The translations under genes and the position numbers were made by a program. The notes beneath the pieces were generated by a model. The model did no database searches and was not told the origin of the DNA. It worked only from the letters and a program-made list of their open reading frames with translations. A DNA stretch of 47,302 bases from SIG603 sp964370635 (lineage in GTDB: Bacteria > Bacillota > Clostridia > Oscillospirales > Acutalibacteraceae). The stretch's first letter is position 1; the number at the start of each line of letters is the position of its first letter. The DNA lies in assembly GCA_964370635.1 (NCBI GenBank), contig CAYJJU010000017.1, forward strand, positions 1 to 47,302, read 5' to 3'. Of this stretch, positions 1-7,217 are shown piece after piece.

Positions 1-41
1 ACATACATAAAGCTTCCTACAAGGGCAAATAAATTTGCCAT
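1..41 (-). CDS. Start of a second ABC exporter subunit (partial, CydC-like)
   Basis: Only the first 13 codons are in the window (MANLFALVGSFMY, then the edge). The ATG is at 39-41 and is preceded by AGAGGTGG about 11 bases upstream, which overlaps the stop of the exporter gene before it. The 16-base gap and the hydrophobic start fit the second half-transporter that normally follows a CydD-like gene. The identity is inferred from position and the first residues only. Confidence 0.5.
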   Translation of the reverse strand, partial: MANLFALVGSFMY

Positions 42-57
42 AATTTTCAAACCACCT

Positions 58-1788
58 CTACGCATCTTGTGCCTCCTTGTATCCATTTTCTAAATTGAAT
101 TGCTCGGTAAATAAATTGTAATATGCGCCTTGATTTTCCATAAGGTTTTTATGTGTTCCGCTTTCTATAATCTTTCCGCTTTCTAGCATAAAAATATTAT
201 CACTGCCTATAACATTATGCAGTCTATGTGTGATAATAAGCACTATGCTGTCTTTTGCTATCTCTTGAATGTTGTCAATAATTATGGCTTCACTCTCGAT
301 ATCAATATTGCTAGTTGCTTCATCAAATATATATAGGCCTCTTTTTCTTAGCAAATTAATGGCCAGCGCCAGTCTCTGTCTTTGTCCGCCTGAAATATTT
401 TCGCTGTCTTCAAGCACAACATAATCAAGTCCGCCGACCTCATTAATAAACTCGTACAAATTCACTTTTTTCAGCGCTTGATAAATTTCTTCGTCACTCA
501 CATTCTCGTAACTGAGTTTAAAATTATCTCTAATGCTTGTATTAAATACAAAAGTGTTTGCACTGACAACGGCTATTTTATCGTATACACTTCTTTTGCT
601 AAATTCCTTTATATCTGTTCCATTATAGAGTAATTTTCCGCTATTAAGCTCTAGTCCGCCAATTATCAAGCTTGCAATTGTACTTTTGCCGCTGCCAGAT
701 TCTCCAACAACGCCATTCATTCCTTTTTTTAGGGATAAACTTATATTATCAAGCACGATTTTGTCTTCTATGTATGAAAATGATAAATCTTTTAGCTCTA
801 CACTGCCGACATCTTCAAGCTCTCTTTCTCCCCACGTCTCCGGCTTTAAATCTAGAAAATTTAGCATTTTCTTTCCCGCCGTCGCACCGTTCATCGCTAC
901 GTGAAATGCGCTTCCTAAGGCTTTCATCGGCAAGAAAAATTCTGCAGAAATAAGTATCAAAAACAATGCTTGTATCGGCAAAACGTCTGCGCTGTTTGCA
1001 CTTAATATTGACACCGCTATTGCCACACCTGCACCGCCAAAAGCCACTAAGTCCATAATGACTATGCTGGCAAGTTGCATTACAAGCACTTTCATAGTTA
1101 TCACTCTAAATTCTTCGGCTTTATCGGCTAAGTCTATTTGCTTTTTATTATCATAAGAAAAGATTTTTAACTCCTTCATTCCGCTTATACTGTCTAAAAA
1201 GCCGTCGCCCATTTTGGTGTATTTTTCCCAATATTTTGCAAATACTCTTTTTGCATATTTAGATACTGCTATTATCGACAACGGGATAAGCGGCAAGCAT
1301 CCAATAAGCACTAAGGCGGTCTTCCATTCTAAGGTAACACATATAACAAATAAAATTACGGGCGCTATCATCGCATACATAAACTGTGGAATATAGCTTG
1401 TAAAATAAAGGTCAAGCTGCTCTACACCTTCAATTGACATCTGTGTTAGCTCTGCATTTTTTATTTTATTGCCGTTTATGCCTAAATCGTACATCTTATT
1501 GCTTATTTTTTCCCTAAATCTAAGCTTTACAAACGCACCAATCAAATTTTTTAACTTTCTTACTTTTATAGTGCAAAATGCTTTTAATCCTATGCAAGCT
1601 AAAATTCCAATTATGAAAGGCAAATACGCTAAGATATCCGTCTCTTTTTTTATGCCTAAGCTAATAATATAGCAAAACATTGCAGTTATCGATACACTCG
1701 CAAGCATTGTGATAACATTTAATATTGTTATCACAAACACATACTTTTTCTTATCTCCAAGCAACCCCATTAATTTTTTATCTATCAT
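58..1788 (-). CDS. ABC exporter, fused membrane and ATPase domains (CydD-like half-transporter)
   Basis: A 576-residue half-transporter. Residues about 15-300 form six membrane segments of an ABC type-1 exporter domain. The nucleotide-binding domain follows, with Walker A GESGSGKST (362-370), signature ISGGQ (465-469), Walker B with D489-E490, and switch His521. The membrane half and the pairing with a second gene resemble CydDC-type exporters of cysteine or glutathione; a peptide or drug exporter is also possible. One oddity is the Q-loop: the usual VVSQNTF reads VVSANTF, so alanine (residue 410) replaces the glutamine that senses the gamma-phosphate and magnesium. The start overlaps the YgbA-like gene by 11 bases, which implies translational coupling. 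Substrate unknown. Confidence 0.85.
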   Translation of the reverse strand: MIDKKLMGLLGDKKKYVFVITILNVITMLASVSITAMFCYIISLGIKKETDILAYLPFIIGILACIGLKAFCTIKVRKLKNLIGAFVKLRFREKISNKMYDLGINGNKIKNAELTQMSIEGVEQLDLYFTSYIPQFMYAMIAPVILFVICVTLEWKTALVLIGCLPLIPLSIIAVSKYAKRVFAKYWEKYTKMGDGFLDSISGMKELKIFSYDNKKQIDLADKAEEFRVITMKVLVMQLASIVIMDLVAFGGAGVAIAVSILSANSADVLPIQALFLILISAEFFLPMKALGSAFHVAMNGATAGKKMLNFLDLKPETWGERELEDVGSVELKDLSFSYIEDKIVLDNISLSLKKGMNGVVGESGSGKSTIASLIIGGLELNSGKLLYNGTDIKEFSKRSVYDKIAVVSANTFVFNTSIRDNFKLSYENVSDEEIYQALKKVNLYEFINEVGGLDYVVLEDSENISGGQRQRLALAINLLRKRGLYIFDEATSNIDIESEAIIIDNIQEIAKDSIVLIITHRLHNVIGSDNIFMLESGKIIESGTHKNLMENQGAYYNLFTEQFNLENGYKEAQDA

Positions 1789-2128
1789 CTTTAACCTTCT
1801 CTCTTTGTTCTTTTTTGAACTTTAATGTTTTTTGCAAATGGTCTACCGCGACTATGGGATGCGAAAAAATTATTCTCGGTCCGGAGAATTTCATCACTTC
1901 CACCATGTTTTTCTTCATATCAGCCTTGTAGCACTGTATGGTGCAACAAGAGCAAAATGGTTTTTCACCATCAATATTTTTCTTTCGATGCGGGCAATTT
2001 TCTATGCGCAAATAAGAATAGTCAAGCAATTCTTGCATTTCTTTTGTTAGCGTTTTTTGCCCAAACTTCTTTTTGTTATAGATATTTATCATAATCTCTA
2101 TAAGTTCTTTTTCTTTAATCTTCTTCAT
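1778..2128 (-). CDS. ygbA: YgbA-family protein (nitrous oxide-stimulated promoter family)
   Basis: About 116 residues from the chosen ATG at 2128, close to the family length. It has the family's cysteine signature (CPHRKK, then KPFCSCCTIQCY) followed by the conserved VMKFSGPRIIFSHPIVAVDHL-type segment. In E. coli ygbA belongs to the NsrR regulon and is induced by nitric oxide; the clustered cysteines suggest metal binding. I chose the internal ATG because AAAGGGA lies 8 bases upstream and the protein then begins where the family does. An upstream ATG at 2161 would add 11 residues (MAYISFAKGSK) and has a weaker site, AGGCGG, only 4 bases away. The gene overlaps the ABC exporter and shares its promoter. 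Confidence 0.8.
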   Translation of the reverse strand: MKKIKEKELIEIMINIYNKKKFGQKTLTKEMQELLDYSYLRIENCPHRKKNIDGEKPFCSCCTIQCYKADMKKNMVEVMKFSGPRIIFSHPIVAVDHLQKTLKFKKEQREKVKDDR

Positions 2129-2180
2129 CTTACTTCCCTTTGCAAAACTTATATAAGCCATTAACCCGCCTGTAAACCAG

Positions 2181-2194
2181 TTAGTTCAAACTAA
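2181..2194. promoter_or_regulatory. MarR-like palindromic operator
   Basis: TTAGTTCAAACTAA is a 6+2+6 inverted repeat lying about 8-21 bases downstream of the predicted transcription start of the ygbA-exporter operon. TTAG...CTAA palindromes of this size are typical of MarR-family operators, and a bound repressor here would block transcription. No MarR gene is in the window. Confidence 0.5.
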
Positions 2195-2208
2195 TTTGGC
2201 TATTTATT

Positions 2209-2237
2209 ATTTTATCTAAACTGAGCGCTTTTGTCAA
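2209..2237 (-). promoter_or_regulatory. Sigma-A promoter of the ygbA-ABC exporter operon
   Basis: On the minus strand TTGACA (2232-2237), a 17-base spacer, and TAAAAT (2209-2214). The -35 box is perfect and the -10 box has one mismatch. Transcription should start near 2202, leaving a short leader that contains the palindrome at 2181-2194. Confidence 0.8.
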
Positions 2238-2280
2238 TTCTTTATTTTCATGTCCAATATTTGACCTCATAAAGTAAAAA

Positions 2281-2307
2281 CACCACAAAGCTAAAAACTT
2301 TGTGGTG
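2281..2307 (-). terminator. Hairpin terminator downstream of the MFS gene (copy 1)
   Basis: CACCACAAAG, a 7-base loop, CTTTGTGGTG: a perfect 10-bp stem followed on the minus strand by TTTTTACTTT. An exact copy of the 27 bases lies at 2510-2536, next to the MFS stop but without a T-run. This T-rich copy is therefore probably the working terminator, separated from the gene by the repeat element. Confidence 0.75.
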
Positions 2308-2536
2308 TCAGCGTGTCAAAAAAGTCCTACTTTTTTGCACACGCTGTCGGACTGTCCAAAAATCTGCAAGACAAGGAACAAATACTTGCAAATGACCGAG
2401 TAATACGAGGGTATATGAGGGAAATTTGCAAGTGTTTGTGACGCAGGAAGCAAAAAAACGAGCCAGCTTGGGCTCGTTTTTTGCGTTTGCGGGTTTTTCG
2501 ACAGTCTGACACCACAAAGCTAAAAACTTTGTGGTG
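2308..2536. repeat. Hairpin-rich dispersed-type repeat (about 200 bp) plus duplicated terminator stem
   Basis: Nested inverted repeats fill this stretch. 2310-2345 pairs AGCGTGT with ACACGCT, with A8/T8-type inner arms. GTCGGACTGTC (2346-2356) pairs with GACAGTCTGAC (2500-2510), one mismatch, and encloses the core. Inside, ACAAATACTTGCAAAT (2378-2393) pairs with 2424-2439 with one mismatch, and GCAAAAAAACGAGCC (2450-2464) pairs with 2470-2484. The core is bracketed by two exact copies of a 27-bp terminator hairpin (2281-2307 and 2510-2536). No convincing gene lies here. It looks like a small non-coding mobile repeat, or a structured RNA, inserted at a terminator. I recall similar sequences in other clostridial genomes, but this is unchecked. 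Confidence 0.6.
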
Positions 2537-2557
2537 CTCAGGTGTTAAATTTTAGTT

Positions 2558-3747
2558 TTACTCGATATTAATAATTTTGGTTGTTTGTTTTTTATTAAAA
2601 AATATAATTGCAAATGTACTAACCACGACGCAGGCTAGTAGCACAATTATCGCCCACATAGCACTTGCAATTCCTAGTACATCTCCTAAAGAGCCCATGA
2701 GGTATCCGCTAACAGCTCCGCCTATGCCTCCACAAGCAGAGTACAAACCTATTGCCTGTTGTGTGTTTTTTTGCATAACCGTGGATATAATTGCTATTCC
2801 CGTTGGATATATAATAGAGAAAAACAAGCCCGATAGCGCGCCAGTAGCACTGCACTGAAATTGTTTGTCAGTATTCCTGCTGCAATCGTAAGCATAGCAA
2901 GCAGTGACGCTATTATTATGCTTTTTTCATATCCAATGCGGTCAATAGCAACTCCGCCAAGTAGTCGCCCTAGCATTACCAACAAGAAATATCCTGAAAG
3001 ATACCCTGAGGCTACTTCAAGGGAGACTCCTTTTTGTGTATTTAAAAACTCGACCATCCAAGTGATTATTCCCACTTCGCTAAAAACGTATAAAAACACC
3101 ATTAAAAGTAAAAATATTAGGCTTTTATTTATTGATATCTTCTTTTTCTCATCTGCTTTTTCTATGCGTTCTTTCACAGACTTTATTTCTTTTTTACTAA
3201 ATGACATAATTGCAGTGAGTATAATCCCAACCACCAAAATTGGCATAACAGAAATATACGATACAGTCCAGCTCACGTTTGTCGCAAATAAAAACGAGCA
3301 GTAAAGCGGCATGAGCATTGAGCCTACACTGTGAAAAAGCGATGTCCAGTTTAAATTTCTTCCTTTATTTTCTGGGTCTGCCTCTACTACTAAGGAGTTG
3401 CCGGACACTGCGATGGCTCCACCTGCGACACCTGAAAAAAATGCACCTGTAAGCAAAATTGATATTCCGCCTAAAATATATACGGAAATACCTATTAAAA
3501 AGAAGCCCAGTCCCATTAGCAATACCTTTTTGCTACCTATTCTTTTAGCCAAGGCACCCATAATGAAGGTCGAAAGTATATATCCTATAAAATATACCGT
3601 GACTATACTTCCACCAAGGGAATATGAAAGATTATTTTCCTCCACAACACTAGAAAGCGTAGCCGTTCTAAGACTTTCTACACATCCATAAATCAAAAAA
3701 GCAAAAAAGACAAGGAAAATTATAATTTTAGATTTTTTTGACGCCAT
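2558..3747 (-). pseudogene. MFS transporter, frameshifted
   Basis: A 12-helix major facilitator family protein read in two frames. The first part (from ATG 3747) carries the early helices and a GALAKRIGSKK loop after helix 2, typical of MFS. Near 2840-2850 the frame changes: upstream reads ...NNFSAVLL and the continuation in another frame reads TGALSGLFFSIIYPTG, with the last helices down to 2558. One missing base around GTGCTACTGG would restore a protein of about 396 residues. The start at 3747 is chosen because AAAGGTGAG sits 9 bases upstream; an ATG at 3768 would include that site. It follows the GH31 gene by 27 bases, so it probably imported the glycoside or its products. This could be a true pseudogene or a sequencing error. 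Confidence 0.75.
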
Positions 3748-3774
3748 ATCACTGCACTCACCTTTCACAATTCT

Positions 3775-6030
3775 TCATTTTAATGTTCTTACTATTACAC
3801 CATCTTTATTGGGTTTTAACTTTTCACCTATCTCTACGATAGTGATGCTATAGTTTGTTAAATTCTGTGACTTAATCTCGTACTTGTCACCCATGACGCT
3901 TACGCTTATGCTACCCACATTTCCGTCTTCGTCATACACTTCACATATGTGATTACCCTCTTTAAGCCTATACATCTTAAATTCTATGCCCTCAAGTTTT
4001 GCGGTCGGCCTTCCCCCATTTTTACACATCGGAATAATAGAATTTTCTCTCATCATTAAAGGCAGGCTCTTATATCCGTGAATTTCTTCTATCCACTCGC
4101 CGCCATCGTATTCTTTACCTGTAATTATGTTATACCATTTACCCTTTGGCAAATAATAAATCGCCTTACTTTCATCGTTTAAGATAGGTGCAACAAGCAG
4201 TGAACTTCCCATCATGAACTGGCTGTCGATGTAGCTACAGTTTCTATCATCTCCAAACTCTAGCACCATCGGCCTAAGCAGTGGAACACCTGTTTTTTTA
4301 GCATTATGTGAAAGCGCATAATAATACGGCACTAATTTAAGTTTTAAATCAGTGAAAAACTCTAGTACAGATACCGCCTCGTCGTCGTAATGCCAAGGCA
4401 CCCTGTACGATTTGCTTCCGTGAAGTCTGCTGTGAGAGCTTAAAAGACCAAAGGCTGTCCATCTCTTATATACATCGGGTGTAGACGCATCTTCAAAACC
4501 GCCAAGGTCGTGGCTCCAATAGGCAAATCCAGCTAAAGAAAGTGAAAGTCCGCCCCTTAAAGTTTCTTTCATTGACTGATAAGTAGACCAACAATCTCCA
4601 CCCCAATGTGTCGGAAATTTTTGACTGCCTGCCCAAGCCCCTCTTGCAAATACTATTGCCTCTTTCTCTCCCAGTTCTTCAACAAGCAAATTATATACAA
4701 TTTCGTTGTACATATAGGCATAGCGGTTACGCATAATAAGCGGGTCTGCCCCACTGTGATACACGACATCTTCTGTAGGTATTCTTTCGCCAAAGTCGGT
4801 TTTAAAGCAGTCTACTCCTGTTTTTAAGATATTTCTTAAATTTTCTTTATACCACTGTACAGCCTGTGGGTTTGTTACATCGAGTATCGCATTGCCTGCC
4901 TGCCATTCATTTCTTTGGAAAACTTTATCGTTTGCGTTTTTGATAAAATACCCGTTTTCACAGCCGACTGCAAACAATTTTGATTTTTGCGCAAAGTACG
5001 GATTAATCCACACGCAGGTTTTAATTCCCTTTTGATGAATTCGCTCTATCATGCCACAAGGGTCTGGAAAAGCATCTGTGTCCCACTCAAAATTGCACCA
5101 CTCCATCTCTTTCATCCAGAAACAGTCGAAGTGAAAAACACTAAGCGGAATATTATTCTTAAGCATTCCATCTATAAAGCCCATAACTGTTTCTTCGTTA
5201 TAATCAGTGCTAAAAGATGTCGAAAGCCACAGTCCTAGCGACCATAGTGGCACAAGCGGAGGCTTGCCTGTAAGCTCTGTATATTTGCTTACTGCGGCTT
5301 TCATGTCTTCTCCAGCAATAATGTAGTACTCTAAATATTCGCCGTTTACGCTAAAACTCACGCGCCCTAGTCGCTCACTATCCACTTCAAATGAAACCTT
5401 ACCGCTATTATTTACAAAAACCCCATAGCCTTTATCAGTCACATAAAACGGTATGTTTTTGTATGCTAAATCACTGTTTGTTCCGCTGTCTTCATTCCAC
5501 ATTTCGACGCACTGCCCATTTTTTACAAAGGGTCCAAAGCGCTCTCCAAGCCCATACACATGCTCATCGACCTTTATATCAAGCTGATCTCTCATGTATG
5601 TATTGCCGTTTTGCGTAATGTGTCCGCTAGATTTTTCGGCGCTTTTTGTAAGCGAATTACCTTTATATAAAAATTCATAGTTAAGGCTGTTATTTAAGTC
5701 TATCTTGACACTAAGTTCTCCACTTTTAAGTGTTAAATAATCTTCTTCACTCACTACTGTGGCAGGTATTTCCGGCAAAAATTCAGGATTTTTCTTATCA
5801 TCTCCTGTGCCGATAAAGTGATATAACTGAACTTTTATTATATTCTTTGCAGGTGTAGAAAACCTATATGTAAGCATAGGCCCATCCAGTGTTTCTCCTC
5901 TATGTGAAATTTTTCTCATAGGAGCATAACAGCTTATGCTTTTGTCGTCGGTATCATAGGCTCTTACCCTATTTGCGTTTATAATTTTAACATCATCTTT
6001 CAAAAACCATGTTCCATGTGTGAATTTCAT
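3775..6030 (-). CDS. yicI: GH31 alpha-xylosidase (YicI type)
   Basis: 751 residues, full length for YicI-type GH31. The beta-sandwich N domain is followed by the (beta/alpha)8 barrel from about residue 260. The nucleophile motif CFKTDFGERIP places Asp412, and WAGSQKFPTHWGGDC places the acid/base Asp479. KTDFGERIP, rather than the WxDMNE of alpha-glucosidases, marks the YicI alpha-xylosidase branch. There is no signal peptide, so it acts in the cytosol on imported isoprimeverose-like or other alpha-xylosides. AAAGGA lies about 11 bases before the ATG. It leads a two-gene unit with the damaged MFS transporter and is divergent from the AraC regulator, the likely activator. Confidence 0.9.
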   Translation of the reverse strand: MKFTHGTWFLKDDVKIINANRVRAYDTDDKSISCYAPMRKISHRGETLDGPMLTYRFSTPAKNIIKVQLYHFIGTGDDKKNPEFLPEIPATVVSEEDYLTLKSGELSVKIDLNNSLNYEFLYKGNSLTKSAEKSSGHITQNGNTYMRDQLDIKVDEHVYGLGERFGPFVKNGQCVEMWNEDSGTNSDLAYKNIPFYVTDKGYGVFVNNSGKVSFEVDSERLGRVSFSVNGEYLEYYIIAGEDMKAAVSKYTELTGKPPLVPLWSLGLWLSTSFSTDYNEETVMGFIDGMLKNNIPLSVFHFDCFWMKEMEWCNFEWDTDAFPDPCGMIERIHQKGIKTCVWINPYFAQKSKLFAVGCENGYFIKNANDKVFQRNEWQAGNAILDVTNPQAVQWYKENLRNILKTGVDCFKTDFGERIPTEDVVYHSGADPLIMRNRYAYMYNEIVYNLLVEELGEKEAIVFARGAWAGSQKFPTHWGGDCWSTYQSMKETLRGGLSLSLAGFAYWSHDLGGFEDASTPDVYKRWTAFGLLSSHSRLHGSKSYRVPWHYDDEAVSVLEFFTDLKLKLVPYYYALSHNAKKTGVPLLRPMVLEFGDDRNCSYIDSQFMMGSSLLVAPILNDESKAIYYLPKGKWYNIITGKEYDGGEWIEEIHGYKSLPLMMRENSIIPMCKNGGRPTAKLEGIEFKMYRLKEGNHICEVYDEDGNVGSISVSVMGDKYEIKSQNLTNYSITIVEIGEKLKPNKDGVIVRTLK

Positions 6031-6067
6031 AACTTACATTTCCTTTCTTTGCTGAGCTTTATTTAAT

Positions 6068-6096
6068 TTGACTTGAAATAATTTTTTTGTTATAAT
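6068..6096 (+). promoter_or_regulatory. Promoter of the araC-type regulator
   Basis: TTGACT (6068-6073), a 17-base spacer, TATAAT (6091-6096): a near-consensus sigma-A promoter. A second TATAAT is at 6103-6108. Transcription would start near 6103, about 38 bases before the start codon. No equally good promoter was seen for the divergent GH31 gene, which fits a need for an activator there. Confidence 0.75.
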
Positions 6097-6108
6097 TTTT
6101 GATATAAT

Positions 6109-6122
6109 TTAAATCGTTTTCT
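6109..6122. promoter_or_regulatory. Possible catabolite response element (cre-like)
   Basis: On the minus strand AGAAAACGATTTAA matches the cre consensus TGAAANCGNTTTCA at 10 of 12 fixed positions. It lies in the divergent GH31/AraC intergenic region, where CcpA control of a sugar gene would be expected. The two mismatches make this a weak call. Confidence 0.3.
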
Positions 6123-6140
6123 TGAAATGAGGTTGTCATT

Positions 6141-7049
6141 TTGCTTGTTACTAATAATAAAATTCATCGAATTGATTACAAATTAGAAGAATCAAATAAA
6201 TACGGAATTCATCATGGAAGTTCGCAGTTCCCACTTGCCATCTACGAAATCTCTAAAGACTGCGATAAAGGAGATTTCATAGTAAATATTCACTGGCATA
6301 ATGAATATGAACTTTTGCTTGTCACAAACGGTCGTTTTAAAGCCATTGTAGACAATGAAACTTATTTTTTGAAAACGGGAGAAGCTATTTTTATACACTC
6401 TCATCAAGTGCATTCCTTTTTAGCCGATTGTGATAGTACTTGCTCGTATGAATCTATAGTCTTCGACATTTCGCTTCTTTCAGGTTTAAAATATCACACT
6501 GACCAAAGCTCGTTTATTTTGCCCTTAATTAGCGAGGAGCTCATTCTTCCAACTGTTTTTACCGATAAAAAGCAATCCGAATCGCTTATTTCCGACTATA
6601 TAAAAACCATAATTCGCCTTTATAAGCAAGATAAAAATGCCAATATTTTAGAGATTAAAGCTTATCTTTACCTTCTTTTTTCGCTCTTGTTTAAATATGC
6701 CGATTCGCCCTCAAAGATTAGCCCGAAACAGCGTCGTAATACAGAACTTATAAAAAATGTTTTAATATACATAGAGGAAAACCTTGATAAACCTCTTACT
6801 ACTCAAATTTTAAGCAAAAACTTATATTTAAGCAGTGAGCACTTTTGTAGGCTGTTTAAAAGGGCAACGGGTCGCACACCTGTCGATTACATCAATAATC
6901 TAAAAATGAATAAAGCGGCTGAACTATTACAATTTGAAGATAAAAAGGTGATAGAAATTGCTTTTATGTTAGGCTTTAATAATCTTAGCCACTTCAACCG
7001 CCTTTTCAAACGATATATGAAAAAACTGCCTAAAGAGTATAAGCCCTAA
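6141..7049 (+). CDS. AraC-family transcriptional regulator with cupin sensor domain
   Basis: 302 residues. An N-terminal cupin-like sugar-sensing domain (about residues 45-100) has HWHNEYELLLVTNG and GEAIFIHSHQVHSF. The C-terminal about 100 residues hold two helix-turn-helix units with LYLSSEHFCRLFKRATG and the family signature IAFMLGFNNLSHFNRLFKR. The start is TTG at 6141, with GAGG 8 bases upstream; the nearby ATG at 6127 is out of frame. It is the only intact plus-strand gene in the window and is divergent from the GH31 alpha-xylosidase, so it probably activates that operon in response to a xyloside. The inducer is inferred from the neighbour only. Confidence 0.88.
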   Translation: MLVTNNKIHRIDYKLEESNKYGIHHGSSQFPLAIYEISKDCDKGDFIVNIHWHNEYELLLVTNGRFKAIVDNETYFLKTGEAIFIHSHQVHSFLADCDSTCSYESIVFDISLLSGLKYHTDQSSFILPLISEELILPTVFTDKKQSESLISDYIKTIIRLYKQDKNANILEIKAYLYLLFSLLFKYADSPSKISPKQRRNTELIKNVLIYIEENLDKPLTTQILSKNLYLSSEHFCRLFKRATGRTPVDYINNLKMNKAAELLQFEDKKVIEIAFMLGFNNLSHFNRLFKRYMKKLPKEYKP

Positions 7050-7172
7050 ACATAATTATTTTGTTTTTTCACCAATAAAAAAATTATAGCACTAATATTT
7101 TCATATAACCTACACTATCACGACTATAAAACTATACTATTCCAACATTTTACTCCCTCTTTATTTTAACGC

Positions 7173-7208
7173 AAAAAACACCCCTTAAACATCTGTTTTC
7201 GGGGTGTT
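7173..7208 (-). terminator. Terminator of the first surface-protein gene
   Basis: On the minus strand AACACCCC, a 16-base loop, GGGGTGTT, then a T-run (7173-7178). It lies about 10 bases past the stop at 7218. On the plus strand the same hairpin could also stop araC transcripts, but it is followed there by a weaker T-run. Confidence 0.8.
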
Positions 7209-7217
7209 AACTTATTT

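Noticed and set aside
2308..2517. Two short minus-strand frames of 62-69 codons
   Set aside because: They lie entirely inside the hairpin-rich repeat, and their codons follow the inverted repeats.
3775..6030. GH31 gene as a general alpha-glucosidase
   Set aside because: The KTDFGERIP and WAGSQKFPTHWGGD motifs fit the YicI alpha-xylosidase group better than WxDMNE-type alpha-glucosidases.
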